The notes under the pieces: model-generated | Database searches by the model: none | Seen by the model: only the letters and a program-made list of their open reading frames with translations | What the model was told of the DNA's origin: nothing | Position numbers and translations under genes: made by a program | Assembly (NCBI GenBank): GCA_003104995.1 | Contig: PQAO01000012.1 | Span: 103,307 to 167,306, forward strand | Origin: Dehalococcoidia bacterium | GTDB lineage: Bacteria > Chloroflexota > Dehalococcoidia > Tepidiformales > Tepidiformaceae | Direction of reading: 5' to 3' | Length of the DNA: 64,000 bases | Shown: positions 49,547 through 60,082 of the stretch, piece after piece | Layout: every line of letters begins with the position of its first letter | Numbering within the stretch: position 1 is the first letter of the stretch

Positions 49547-50476
49547 GTGGCGCTCATCGAGACGCAGCAACTGACAAAGCGGTACGGCGAAACCGTCCTG
49601 GCGCTGAACGGACTCGACCTGGTGGTGGAGCCGGGCATCACCGGGCTGGTGGGGGCGAACGGGGCGGGCAAGAGCACCCTGATCAAGATCCTGCTGGGGT
49701 TGCTGGAACCGACAAGCGGTGAGGCGACCGTGCTCGGGTATGAGATCGCCCGGGAGGGCCCCGTCCTGCGGCAGTATGTGGGGTACATGCCGGAACACGA
49801 CTGCCTGCCTGGCGATGTGAGCGCGACCGAGTTTGTCGCGCACATGGCCCAGATCAACGGGCTCCCCCGGGCGGCGGCCCGGGAGCGGACGGCCGAAACG
49901 TTGCGGCATGTGGGGCTCTTCGAGGAGCGGTACCGGGAGATGCGAGGCTATTCGACGGGGATGAAGCAGCGGGTGAAGCTGGCGCAGGCGCTGGTGCACG
50001 ACCCGCGGGTGCTCTTCCTGGACGAACCGACGAACGGGCTGGACCCGGCAGGGCGGGATGAGATGCTCGACCTGGTCCGGCGGACGGGGAAGGAGTTCGG
50101 GATTTCGATCATCATGGCGTCGCACCTGCTGGGGGAGATCGAGCGGGTGTGCGAGTACCTGGTGGTGATCGACGGGGGGCAACTCCTGCAGCAGGGCCCG
50201 CTGGGCGACTTCACGGCGGCGATGGGGGTGCTGGCGGTGGAGGTGGAGGGTGAAGCGGCGGTGCTGGCCGGGAACCTCCGGGAGCGGGGGTTGCGGGTCG
50301 AGGTGGAGGGGCGGATGGTGCTGGTCGCGCTGGAGGGGGATGAACGCGCCTTCGACCTGATCCGGGACAGCTGCGCGGACCTGGGGTTCGGGCTGGTGCG
50401 GCTGGAGCGGCGGCGGCAGAACCTCGAGGACCTCTTCCGGCCCACGGAGAAGGGGACCGCGCATGCCGCCAGCTGA
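49547..50476 (+). CDS. ABC exporter ATP-binding protein, pair 1
   Basis: 309 residues. Walker A (G-A-N-G-A-G-K-S), signature region Y-S-T-G-M-K-Q-R, Walker B V-L-F-L-D-E-P-T and the H-loop (M-A-S-H-L) are present. GTG 49544 or 49547. It overlaps the following permease gene by 14 bases. The four-gene run ATPase-permease-ATPase-permease is one operon of two ABC-2 systems or one heteromeric exporter. Confidence 0.93.
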   Translation: MALIETQQLTKRYGETVLALNGLDLVVEPGITGLVGANGAGKSTLIKILLGLLEPTSGEATVLGYEIAREGPVLRQYVGYMPEHDCLPGDVSATEFVAHMAQINGLPRAAARERTAETLRHVGLFEERYREMRGYSTGMKQRVKLAQALVHDPRVLFLDEPTNGLDPAGRDEMLDLVRRTGKEFGISIIMASHLLGEIERVCEYLVVIDGGQLLQQGPLGDFTAAMGVLAVEVEGEAAVLAGNLRERGLRVEVEGRMVLVALEGDERAFDLIRDSCADLGFGLVRLERRRQNLEDLFRPTEKGTAHAAS

Positions 50477-51350
50477 CCAGCGGACCGGGAGCATCTATGA
50501 CCTGGGGTACCGGAGGTACGACGGGTTGCGCCTCGGACGGCAGCACGCGGTGCTGTCGCTGTACGTTTACACCCTGCGGGGGGCGTTCGGGATCGGGCGG
50601 CGGGCATCGAGCAAGATCATCCCGATCATCATCACGGTGATCGCGTTTCTGCCGGCGCTGATCCAGCTGGGCGTCGCCGCGATCGTGTCGGACGAGGTGG
50701 ACATCATCCGGCCGGAGAACTACTTCGGGTTCGTGCAGGTGCCGGTTGCGTTGTTCTGCGCGGCAATCGCCCCGGAGATCACGGGCCGGGACATGCGCCA
50801 GCGGACGCTGTCGCTGTACTTCTCGCGAGCGCTGGAGCGGCGGGACTATGCCCTGGCAAAGCTGGCGGCGTTCGCGACGGCGTTGATGGTGCTGACGCTG
50901 GCGCCGCAGGCGTTGCTGCTGGTGGGTAACGGTCTGGCGAGCAAGGACCTGGCGGACTATGTGGGCGACAACTGGAAGGACATGCCCCGGACGATCATCA
51001 GCGGCGTGGGAATCGCGGCGGCGATGGGGGCGGTTGCGCTGGCGATCGCGGCGCAGACGTCCCGGCGGGCGTACGCGACAATCGCGGTGGTGGCGTGGTT
51101 CCTGGTGACGTGGCCGATTTCGGGGATCCTGGTGGCCGAGGTGGGCGGCGCGGGGCGGGCGGCAGCCCTCCTGAGCCCGTTCGACTTCGTGTACGGCGCG
51201 ACCCTGTGGGTGTTCGACGTGGAGCCAGACCAGGATTCGGTGCAGGACCTGGCGGAGATCCCGCTGTGGGGGTACGGGGCGGCGGTGGCGGCCTACGCGG
51301 CAGCGGGTACGGCGCTGGTGATCCGGCGATTCGGGCGGATAGCGGCATGA
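50463..51350 (+). CDS. ABC-2 type permease, pair 1
   Basis: 295 residues, about six membrane segments (first at about 55-75). The loop G-R-D-M-R-Q-R-T-L-S-L-Y-F-S-R-A-L matches the conserved cytoplasmic element of ABC-2 permeases. ATGA overlap with the next ATPase. Confidence 0.88.
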   Translation: MPPADQRTGSIYDLGYRRYDGLRLGRQHAVLSLYVYTLRGAFGIGRRASSKIIPIIITVIAFLPALIQLGVAAIVSDEVDIIRPENYFGFVQVPVALFCAAIAPEITGRDMRQRTLSLYFSRALERRDYALAKLAAFATALMVLTLAPQALLLVGNGLASKDLADYVGDNWKDMPRTIISGVGIAAAMGAVALAIAAQTSRRAYATIAVVAWFLVTWPISGILVAEVGGAGRAAALLSPFDFVYGATLWVFDVEPDQDSVQDLAEIPLWGYGAAVAAYAAAGTALVIRRFGRIAA

Positions 51351-52270
51351 GCGCGCCTGCGCCGCCGATTGCCGTCATCAACGTCAGCCGCTGGTATGGG
51401 AATATCGTGGCGGTGAACGACATCTCGTTCGCGCTGGGCCCGGGAATCACGGGGCTGCTGGGGCCGAACGGGGCTGGCAAGTCAACCATGCTGCACATGC
51501 TCTCGGGGTTCCTGCAGCCGTCCGCCGGGGAGCTGCGGGTGTTCGGGGAGAGCGCCTGGGAGAACCCGGGGATGTACCGGCGGATCGGGCTGGTGCCGGA
51601 GCGGGAGGCGGTCTACCCGTTCCTGACTGGCTATGAGTTCGTGTTGCTGGCGGCGCAGTTGCAGCGGCTCCCGAACCCGGAAGAGGCGGCCCGGCAGGCG
51701 ATCGCGATGGTGGAACTGGAGGACGCGGCGGGCCGGGCGACCGGCGGGTATTCGAAGGGTATGAAGCAGCGGGTGAAGATCGCGGCAGCGCTGGTGCATG
51801 ACCCTGAGATCCTGTTGTTGGACGAGCCGTTCAACGGCGCCGACCCCAGGCAGCGGCTGCAGATGATGGCGATGCTGCGCGAGATGGCGGCCCGGGGCCG
51901 GACGATCCTCTTCTCGTCGCACATCCTGGAGGAGGTGGAGCGCCTGGCGGAGGAAGTGCTGGTGATCGTGGCTGGCCGGCTGGCGGCCTCCGGGGACTTC
52001 CGGGAGATCCGGAAACTGATGACGGACCGGCCACACACGTTCAACGTGCGTTCGAGCGACAACCGGGCCCTGGCGGCGGCGTTGGTCGCCGACCCGTCGG
52101 TGTACGGGGTCGAGCTGCAGGACGGGCTGCTGCAGGTACGGACGGGCGAGTTCGCGGCATTCACCCTGGCTATCCCGGGCGTGGCACGGCAGGCGGGCGT
52201 CTCGATCTACGAGTTGCGGCCGACCGATGAGTCGCTCGAGAGCGTGTTCTCCTACCTGGTGAAGCGATGA
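51347..52270 (+). CDS. ABC exporter ATP-binding protein, pair 2
   Basis: 307 residues. Walker A G-P-N-G-A-G-K-S (39-46), Y-S-K-G-M-K-Q-R signature, L-L-L-D-E-P Walker B and S-S-H H-loop are present. The ATGA overlaps on both sides show tight coupling. Related to the pair 1 ATPase, so the operon probably arose by duplication. Confidence 0.93.
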   Translation: MSAPAPPIAVINVSRWYGNIVAVNDISFALGPGITGLLGPNGAGKSTMLHMLSGFLQPSAGELRVFGESAWENPGMYRRIGLVPEREAVYPFLTGYEFVLLAAQLQRLPNPEEAARQAIAMVELEDAAGRATGGYSKGMKQRVKIAAALVHDPEILLLDEPFNGADPRQRLQMMAMLREMAARGRTILFSSHILEEVERLAEEVLVIVAGRLAASGDFREIRKLMTDRPHTFNVRSSDNRALAAALVADPSVYGVELQDGLLQVRTGEFAAFTLAIPGVARQAGVSIYELRPTDESLESVFSYLVKR

Positions 52271-53001
52271 ACGGGACGCTGATCCGGCTGACGGCGCGGC
52301 AGCTCCTGGGGCAAAAGCGGACGGTCCTGCTCCTCCTGTTCGGGCTGGTACCCGTGCTGATCGCGGTGCTGTACCGGGTAGCAGGGAACGACGAGCCGCA
52401 GCGCTGGGCGGCATCGGCGCTGAACGCGCGGCTCATCATCGGGACGTTCCTGCCGCTGGCGGCGCTGGTGTTCGGGACGGCGGCACTGGGGTCGGAGTTC
52501 GAGGACGGGACGGCGGTGTACATCCTGAGCAAGCCGATCCCGCGGCGGGTGATCGTGCTTTCGAAGCTGCTGGTTTCGTGGCTGGCGACGGCCGGGGTGG
52601 TACTCGCGGCCACGGTGGTCGCAACGATCATCGCGCTGTGGGGCGAACCGCGGGACGGCATCCTGGTGGGATTCGCGCTTGCGGTGGTGGCGGGGGCGCT
52701 GGTGTATTGCGCGCTCTTCATGTGGCTGAGCGTGCTGACGAGCCGGGCGCTGATCGTGGGACTGCTCTACGTGTTCATCTGGGAGGGCGTGATCACGCGG
52801 TTGTTCGCAGGGGTACGGTTTTTTTCGGTGCGGCAGTACACGCTGGGGATCGCGGACACGGTGGTCGACGTGCCCGCGCGGGTGTTCAACCCGCGGCTGG
52901 GCGAGATGGAAGCGGTTGCGCTGGCAACGATTACAACGGCCCTGACGGTCTACCTGGCGGTCCGCCGGCTGCGGCGATGGGAGATCGGCGAGGCATCGTG
53001 A
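52267..53001 (+). CDS. ABC-2 type permease, pair 2
   Basis: 244 residues, about six membrane segments, with F-E-D-G-T-A-V-Y-I-L-S-K-P-I-P-R-R, the ABC-2 loop, after the second. It is the last gene of the operon. No neighbouring gene indicates the cargo. Confidence 0.88.
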   Translation: MNGTLIRLTARQLLGQKRTVLLLLFGLVPVLIAVLYRVAGNDEPQRWAASALNARLIIGTFLPLAALVFGTAALGSEFEDGTAVYILSKPIPRRVIVLSKLLVSWLATAGVVLAATVVATIIALWGEPRDGILVGFALAVVAGALVYCALFMWLSVLTSRALIVGLLYVFIWEGVITRLFAGVRFFSVRQYTLGIADTVVDVPARVFNPRLGEMEAVALATITTALTVYLAVRRLRRWEIGEAS

Positions 53002-53302
53002 GGCGGGGCGCCATTGTGGTTCGTCGCGCTGGAGACGACGGAAAGCGGGTTGCCTGTTAGGGGACATGTGGGGCTCGGATTGGGATTCCCACATAAGGGC
53101 GCGGGGTCGTGAAAAGTGCGTGCGAAGGGCGTGAGTTAGAACATAAGTGCGTTGAACAAGGAGCGCCGGCGGGGCTACCGTACGGCCTACGCCGGAAGGC
53201 AGGCGCCCGGGACCACCCGGGCGGCCGGGTCTTCGACCAGAGACAAATCAACCGCTGCAAGGCCCCTGCCGCGCAATGCCCGGATACCACCGGGAGGAAG
53301 GA
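53002..53302. other. Intergenic region before DnaA-like gene
   Basis: 301 bp. It contains TGGGA-T-TCCCA and two ACATAAGkGCG direct repeats (near 53091 and 53141). No DnaA box, tRNA or clear promoter hexamers seen. Confidence 0.4.
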
Positions 53303-54637
53303 GTGTGCCCCTCGATGGACGACCGTGTGCCGTGTAGCGATCGGGAACTGGCGCGCTCCTGGCAGGGCGTGCTGGGGCGGCTCGAGCTGGAGTTGAACCC
53401 GCACAATTTCGCGGCGTGGTTGCGGGGGACACGGGCGGTGCGGATGGATGAGCGGTTGGTGGTGGTGGAAGCGGCTTCGGAGATGGCGTGTTCGTGGCTC
53501 AACCAGCGGTTGAAGGTGGTGGTGGAGCGGGCCGCCACACAGGTGTTCGGGCCGGAGGTCGCGGTGGAGTTCGTGGTGCCGGGGACAGCGGCGCCGGGCG
53601 TGGCTATCACGGCGCACGCGCCCCCGGGGCGGTCTTCAGGGCGGGGACCGGTCATGGGTCAGTTGAACTGCGCGTACACCTTCGAGGAGTACCAGGCGGC
53701 AGAGGGCAACAGGCTGGCGCTGCAATCCTGCCTCTCGCTGGTGGAAGAGATGGATTTCCGGATCAGCCCGGTGGTGCTCTTTGGGGCGCCGGGAATGGGG
53801 AAGACGCACCTGCTGCACGCGCTGGCCTGCCGCGCCGCGGAGCAGGGACGCGCGGTGGCCTGCCTGAGCGCCGAGGAGTTTGCGAACAGGTTCCTGGGGG
53901 CGATGCGAGACCGGAAGGCTGACGAGTTCCAGGCAGCCGTGCGGGCAGTCGACCTGCTGGTGATCGACGACCTGCAGCAGATCATGGGGAAGAAGGCGAC
54001 CCAGGACGAACTGGTGCACACGATGGACGCGGTCTGCAACGCTGGCGGTCACGTGGTGGTGGCGAGCGAGAAGCACCCGTTCGAACTCGACCTGCCCGAG
54101 CGGTTGGCGTCGCGGCTGGCCGCGGGAATCGTGGCGCGGGTGGAGCCGTTCCGGATCGCGGAGCGGCGGGCGTTCATCGAGCGCGTCGCCCGGCGGCTGC
54201 GGGCATCGCTACCGGGCTGGGCCACGGACCGGATCGCGGGCTGCGAAGTCCCCTCGGTGCGCGTGCTTCTCGGGGCGATCCATGCCGCGGTGGGGCTGGA
54301 GCGCAATGGGATGCTCGACCTCGGGCGGCTCGACGCCGAGCTGGGGCGGGTGGCGCTGGCCGAGGCTTCGAACGGGATGATCGGGGAGCGAGAGCTGCTC
54401 GAGCGGATCGCGCGGCACTACCAGGTGACGGTCGACGAGATCGCGGGGCGCACCCGCAGGGGGCCCGTCGCCGAGGCCCGGGCGGTGTCCGTGGCGGCGC
54501 TGCAGGAGCGCGGACGGAGCCTGAGCCAGCTGGGTTCGCTGTTCGGGCAGCGGGACAAGAGCACCATCAGCGGGCTTGCGGAGCGGGGGCGGGCGATCGT
54601 CGCCGGGAACGAAGGTTTGCGGGCGATCGTCGCCTGA
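53303..54637 (+). CDS. Divergent DnaA-like AAA+ protein
   Basis: About 440-444 residues: GTG 53303 has GGGAGG 5 bases upstream; ATG 53315 is the alternative. Counting from the ATG: a DnaA domain-I-like N-terminus (R-S-W-Q-G-V-L... N-F-A-A-W-L), AAA+ Walker A G-A-P-G-M-G-K-T (157-164), Walker B L-L-V-I-D-D (214-219) and a C-terminal helix-turn-helix. In the DNA-binding signature, G-G-R-D-H-T-T-V of typical DnaA is G-Q-R-D-K-S-T-I, and the A-R-Q-I-A-M-Y-L-like helix is A-R-A-V-S-V-A-A-L. It may be a lineage-specific DnaA or a paralogue; no dnaN or oriC lies beside it. Confidence 0.8.
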   Translation: MCPSMDDRVPCSDRELARSWQGVLGRLELELNPHNFAAWLRGTRAVRMDERLVVVEAASEMACSWLNQRLKVVVERAATQVFGPEVAVEFVVPGTAAPGVAITAHAPPGRSSGRGPVMGQLNCAYTFEEYQAAEGNRLALQSCLSLVEEMDFRISPVVLFGAPGMGKTHLLHALACRAAEQGRAVACLSAEEFANRFLGAMRDRKADEFQAAVRAVDLLVIDDLQQIMGKKATQDELVHTMDAVCNAGGHVVVASEKHPFELDLPERLASRLAAGIVARVEPFRIAERRAFIERVARRLRASLPGWATDRIAGCEVPSVRVLLGAIHAAVGLERNGMLDLGRLDAELGRVALAEASNGMIGERELLERIARHYQVTVDEIAGRTRRGPVAEARAVSVAALQERGRSLSQLGSLFGQRDKSTISGLAERGRAIVAGNEGLRAIVA

Positions 54638-54641
54638 GCGC

Positions 54642-55325
54642 TCAGAACTGGAGGTCGAGGCGGCGGAACCGTTCGAGATAGCGGCCGTCGTCGTTGCGCC
54701 AGCGTTCGCGCGAGAAGGCGGCGAAATCTTCCTGATTGCCAAACTGGGAGACGTGTGCGGAAAGCGCGTGGATCTTGAGGTCGACGAGGCCGGTGACATC
54801 GACATCGAAGTTGGGGTGGTTCGAGTTCCAGAGCAGCACTTCGCGCACCTTGTGCGGTTCGAGGCCGGCCGCCAGGTGCTCGGGGAAGTTGAGGTGGTCC
54901 CGGGCAGTGGGGTAGACCGCGTCGAGGGCGGCGGTGCCCGTGGCGCGGTGGTCGGGGTGGTTGATGAAACTGTCCCGGATGATGATGTCCGTGGGGTCGT
55001 GAGTAAGGACCGTTTGGGGACGAAGCGAGCGGAGGTGCCAGACGATGCGTTCCACGAGCTCGCGCGTGTAGGCGAGTTCACCGTCTTCGAAACCGAGAAA
55101 GAAGACATCCCGCACGCCGAGGCGGCGGCAGGCCTCGCGCTGCTCTTCGACGCGTTGCGCGATGAGGCGCTCACGGGGCATGGCGCGGTCTTCGGTGCCC
55201 TTGGCGCCGTTGGTGGTGACGAGGAAGTACACGTCCCAGCCCTGGGAAGCGAGGCGGGCGGCGTAGCCGGCGCATCCGAACTCCCCATCGTCAGGATGGG
55301 CGGCGATTACGAGAGCAGTAGGCAT
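54642..55325 (-). CDS. LmbE/PIG-L family deacetylase
   Basis: 227 residues. The zinc site is complete: A-A-H-P-D-D-G-E near the N-terminus and H-P-D-H-R-A-T-G further on. Family members deacetylate N-acetylglucosaminyl compounds, including bacillithiol and mycothiol precursors; the substrate here is open. Convergent with the DnaA-like gene, 4 bases apart. Confidence 0.92.
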   Translation of the reverse strand: MPTALVIAAHPDDGEFGCAGYAARLASQGWDVYFLVTTNGAKGTEDRAMPRERLIAQRVEEQREACRRLGVRDVFFLGFEDGELAYTRELVERIVWHLRSLRPQTVLTHDPTDIIIRDSFINHPDHRATGTAALDAVYPTARDHLNFPEHLAAGLEPHKVREVLLWNSNHPNFDVDVTGLVDLKIHALSAHVSQFGNQEDFAAFSRERWRNDDGRYLERFRRLDLQF

Positions 55326-55341
55326 ATTGAGCTTCGAGTCC

Positions 55342-55362
55342 GAGCCGCGAGTCGCGAGTTGC
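55342..55362 (-). repeat. GAGnnGC heptamer units upstream of LmbE gene
   Basis: GAGCCGC, GAGTCGC, GAGTTGC: a short, diverged 7-base array between the LmbE and lexA genes. Confidence 0.6.
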
Positions 55363-55448
55363 AAGCAACTTATCGTGGCCGAGATGGGTAGCGTCCTGCA
55401 ACTCGCTGCCCGAATCTCGAGACTGCGATGGACGTGTTCGGAACGCGT

Positions 55449-55478
55449 TTGACGATAACCACTTGCGTTTGCTAACGT
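55449..55478 (+). promoter_or_regulatory. lexA promoter
   Basis: TTGACG (55449-55454), 18-base spacer, TAACGT (55473-55478). Confidence 0.6.
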
Positions 55479-55484
55479 TCGGCG

Positions 55485-55498
55485 CGAACATGCGTTCG
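55485..55498 (+). promoter_or_regulatory. SOS box (LexA operator)
   Basis: CGAACATGCGTTCG, a perfect CGAAC-N4-GTTCG site of the Gram-positive type, overlapping the expected transcription start and 16 bases before the lexA ATG. Confidence 0.85.
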
Positions 55499-55513
55499 AA
55501 AGGCGCCTAACGA

Positions 55514-56152
55514 ATGAAAGATCTCTCTCCGAAACAAGACCAGATCCTCGACTTCCTGCGCTCGTTCATCGAAGAGAAGGATTACCCGCCGAGCATCCGG
55601 GACATCCAGGAGGGCTGCGCCATCAGCAGCACGTCGGTGGTGGACTACAACCTCCGGAAGCTGGAAGACAAAGGGTACATCCGGCGGGACCGGGAGATCT
55701 CGCGCGGGATCGAGATCCTCGGCGCGCGTGGGCGGCGCGCGCGCATCGTTGAGATCCCGGTGCTGGGTTCGATCGCGGCCGGGCAGCCGATCCCGGTGCC
55801 CACGAGCGACCGGTTCGGGAACGACACCCAGGACATGGTCGCCGTGACCGAAGACATGGTCCGCGGGAAGACGAATGTGTTCGCACTGCGGGTGAAGGGC
55901 ACCTCGATGATCGAGGACCTCATCGACGACGGGGACATCGTGTTCCTGGAGCCGGCACGGTCGGCCGTCGATGGCGACAAGGTCGCCGTCTGGCTGAAGG
56001 ATCGCGAGGAAGTGACGCTCAAGCGGATCTACCACGAAGGGGATCGCGTGCGCTTGCAGCCGGCGAACAGCACGATGCAGCCGATCTACACATCAGCCGA
56101 GAACGTAGAGATCCAGGGCAAGTTCATCTCCTCTTTTCGCCCAAGCGATTAG
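55514..56152 (+). CDS. lexA: LexA repressor of the SOS response
   Basis: 212 residues. Winged HTH (I-R-D-I-Q-E-G-C... S-T-S-V-V-D-Y-N-L-R-K-L), self-cleavage site A89-G90, catalytic S131 (G-T-S-M) and K156 (D-G-D-K-V-A). RecA filaments trigger its cleavage and release of repair genes. The SOS box over its own promoter indicates autoregulation. Confidence 0.98.
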   Translation: MKDLSPKQDQILDFLRSFIEEKDYPPSIRDIQEGCAISSTSVVDYNLRKLEDKGYIRRDREISRGIEILGARGRRARIVEIPVLGSIAAGQPIPVPTSDRFGNDTQDMVAVTEDMVRGKTNVFALRVKGTSMIEDLIDDGDIVFLEPARSAVDGDKVAVWLKDREEVTLKRIYHEGDRVRLQPANSTMQPIYTSAENVEIQGKFISSFRPSD

Positions 56153-56205
56153 ACTGACCTGAACTTCCACGAACACGGGGCGGGCACGCCTTGTTGGGAT
56201 TTCAC

Positions 56206-57198
56206 ATGTCCGAGCCGGTCATCAGCGTCCGCAACCTCAGCATCCGCTACCGCACCCGTGAGTCGATGACGTACGCGGTCGACGACGTGTCGTTTGACCT
56301 GGAGCGGGGCCAGATCCTGACGCTGGTGGGCGAGTCCGGGAGCGGGAAGTCGACGGTCGGGATGTCGATCCTGCGGCTGCTCCCGCAGGAAGCGGACGTG
56401 CTATCGGGCCAGGTGCTGTTCGACGGGACGGACCTGCTCGCCCTGGAGGACCGGGCACTGCGGCCGCTGCGAGGCCGGCGCATCGCGATGATCTTCCAGG
56501 ACCCGGTAGCCGGGTTGAACCCGGTCATCGACATTGGCACGCAGGTGGCGGAGATGCTGACCAGCCACCTGGAAATCGGGAAGAAGGAAGCGAAGGCGCG
56601 GGCGATTGACGTGCTGCGGGAGGTGGGGCTGGCTGAGCCGACACGGATCGCGAAGTCGTATCCATTTCAGCTTTCGGGCGGGATGTGCCAACGAGTCATG
56701 ATCGGGATCGCGACGGCACTGAACCCGGAGGTGATCGTCGCCGACGAACCGACGAGCGCACTCGACGTGACCGTTCAGGCGCAGATCCTCTACCAGTTGG
56801 ACCAGCTTCGCCGGGAAAAAGGCACGGCGATCCTGCTGATCACGCACGACTTCGGGGTAGTGGCCCAGATGGCCGATGACGTGGCCGTGATGTACGCGGG
56901 GCGGGTGGTGGAATCGGGCGGGGTGCGGGAGATGCTGAAGTCGCCGCTGCACCCGTACACGCACGCGCTCCTGGGGACCCTGCCGCGAGTGGACGGTGCC
57001 CAGAGGCACCTGCGCCAGATCCCGGGCCATCCACCGGAGATGGCGGAACGGGCGGAACGGTGCGCGTTCATCCCCCGGTGCGGGAAGGCGATGAACGTTT
57101 GCCGGAACACGGAGCCTCCGGGGTTGATGCAACCGGAGGGGGCGACCCACCGCGTGGCCTGCTACAACCCGATCTGGCAGGGGTGGAGCTCCAAGTAA
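56206..57198 (+). CDS. dppD: Oligopeptide/dipeptide ABC transporter ATPase (DppD/OppD-like)
   Basis: About 330 residues; ATG 56206 preferred over TTG 56191. Walker A G-E-S-G-S-G-K-S, signature L-S-G-G-M, Walker B V-I-V-A-D-E-P-T-S-A-L-D, and the family C-terminus H-P-Y-T-H-A-L-L... with the Cys motif R-C-A-F-I-P-R-C. It normally pairs with DppF and permeases; none is adjacent, and the only permease trace in the window is the remnant at 28.1 kb. Confidence 0.93.
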   Translation: MSEPVISVRNLSIRYRTRESMTYAVDDVSFDLERGQILTLVGESGSGKSTVGMSILRLLPQEADVLSGQVLFDGTDLLALEDRALRPLRGRRIAMIFQDPVAGLNPVIDIGTQVAEMLTSHLEIGKKEAKARAIDVLREVGLAEPTRIAKSYPFQLSGGMCQRVMIGIATALNPEVIVADEPTSALDVTVQAQILYQLDQLRREKGTAILLITHDFGVVAQMADDVAVMYAGRVVESGGVREMLKSPLHPYTHALLGTLPRVDGAQRHLRQIPGHPPEMAERAERCAFIPRCGKAMNVCRNTEPPGLMQPEGATHRVACYNPIWQGWSSK

Positions 57199-57205
57199 CC
57201 CCTGG

Positions 57206-58309
57206 TCAGCGGCGGGGAGCGGCTGCGGAGGGGGCGAGGGCGCAGAGTTTCATCATCAGGATCTCGACGGTGAGTTCTTCATCGACCTCGCCGAGCTTGT
57301 TGGTTCGGTCGGCCTCGACCAGGGCCTGGTAGGCGAGCCGGATCTTTCCGGAACCGTGGCGGCGGGCGCGATCGATGGCAGCGCGGCGAAGGCGCTCATA
57401 CTTGCCGGCGTTACCCAGGACTCGGCTTATGTCGTCGTCTGGCGCGCCCTGCTCCAGCAGGTCGACGAGCTGGGCGAGGACACGGTAGCGGTCCGTGATG
57501 GTGGCAAGGAGGGCCTGGAGGTTCTCGCCGTCGCGCTTGATCCGGGCGAGCATTTCGAGGGCCGTGGCGAGGTCGCCATCCATGAGAGCATCGACCAGGT
57601 TGAAGCGGTTGGGTTCACGGTCGCCGGCACAGACGCGCTGGACATCGAGCGCATCGACCGGGGCGCCGTTCGACCACAGGGCGAGCTTGTCGAGCTCGTT
57701 CGCGATAAGCAGGGTGTCGCCCTGGAGGATGCTGGCAATCACGGCGGCGGGGTCAGTCTCCGGAGGGAGCTCTTCCCAGGGTTCGAGCTTCTCGCGCGGG
57801 ACCTGGCCGGCGTGGAAGCGGATGCCGCGGAAATTTGCCTCCTCGCGGATGTAGCGTTCGAGCTCCTTGCCCTTGATCTCCGGGTGCTCTTCGACGATCG
57901 CGCCGGGCACGGTTCCGAGGCGCGCGACCAGCGGGTTGGACTTCGTGACGAAGCGGGGCTGGCCCTGGGCAAGGAAAGGCTGGCCGAGGAAGACGAGGGT
58001 GGTGCTTTCCGGGATGCCCGCGGCGAGGTCGGTGGCGAACTGGTCCCAGGGCCCGAGGGCACGGGCGCCGCGAGGGCCGCCACGCACCTCGAAGCGCTCA
58101 AGCAGGTGTTCGACGAGCACGAGGCGCCTGGGCGCAAGGAACGGCGGCGACATCGCCGGGCCGAGGACTTCGTGGGGCTTCGCATCGCGGCCATCGACTT
58201 CGATGAGGTTGGTGAGGAGCATGCCGGTGCCGCCATCCGCCTCATCCTTGAGTTCCTGGAGACGGCGGCGCATGGCGAGCTCGTTGGCGCCGAACAGGAT
58301 GAGGATCAT
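57206..58309 (-). CDS. holA: DNA polymerase III subunit delta
   Basis: 367 residues. A diverged AAA+-like clamp-loader subunit that opens the sliding clamp. The N-terminus (M-I-L-I-L-F-G-A-N-E-L), the N-L-V-D-A-L-M-D-G-D-L-A-T-A-L-E-M-L helix and the C-terminal domain with E-A-D-R-T-N-K-L-G match HolA. TACGCT lies 7 bases before the ATG. Convergent with dppD. Confidence 0.9.
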   Translation of the reverse strand: MILILFGANELAMRRRLQELKDEADGGTGMLLTNLIEVDGRDAKPHEVLGPAMSPPFLAPRRLVLVEHLLERFEVRGGPRGARALGPWDQFATDLAAGIPESTTLVFLGQPFLAQGQPRFVTKSNPLVARLGTVPGAIVEEHPEIKGKELERYIREEANFRGIRFHAGQVPREKLEPWEELPPETDPAAVIASILQGDTLLIANELDKLALWSNGAPVDALDVQRVCAGDREPNRFNLVDALMDGDLATALEMLARIKRDGENLQALLATITDRYRVLAQLVDLLEQGAPDDDISRVLGNAGKYERLRRAAIDRARRHGSGKIRLAYQALVEADRTNKLGEVDEELTVEILMMKLCALAPSAAAPRR

Positions 58310-58316
58310 GGTGGCA

Positions 58317-58322
58317 AGCGTA
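58317..58322 (-). promoter_or_regulatory. -10-like box of holA (leaderless)
   Basis: TACGCT, then 7 bases, then ATG at 58309. Confidence 0.4.
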
Positions 58323-58336
58323 GCCCAGCGGGCGCG

Positions 58337-59926
<1,590 letters not shown>

Positions 59927-60008
59927 GGCGCGGAGATCCTTTCCATCACGAGGGTACGGTGTAGGTGCGAACGAGGAAGCAAGAGGGGAAAGGCGCGCTA
60001 AATGGCAG

Positions 60009-60029
60009 CCCCGCGTGATTGACGCGGGG
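60009..60029. other. Leader hairpin upstream of cimA
   Basis: CCCCGCGT-GATTG-ACGCGGGG, 8-bp perfect stem in the 156-bp gap between cimA and vapC. On the cimA strand a TGG-TACAAT extended -10 lies at 60078-60070, so the hairpin would be in the leader. An attenuator is possible; no T-run follows. Confidence 0.35.
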
Positions 60030-60082
60030 TTGGTATCACCGGGAGAGCGAATTGCCTGGGCACCCGGGGATTGTACCAGATG

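Noticed and set aside
59930..60082. A T-box or amino-acid riboswitch in the cimA leader
   Set aside because: There is a stable hairpin, but I find no T-box UGGN-type antiterminator, specifier loop or T-run; left as an unassigned hairpin.
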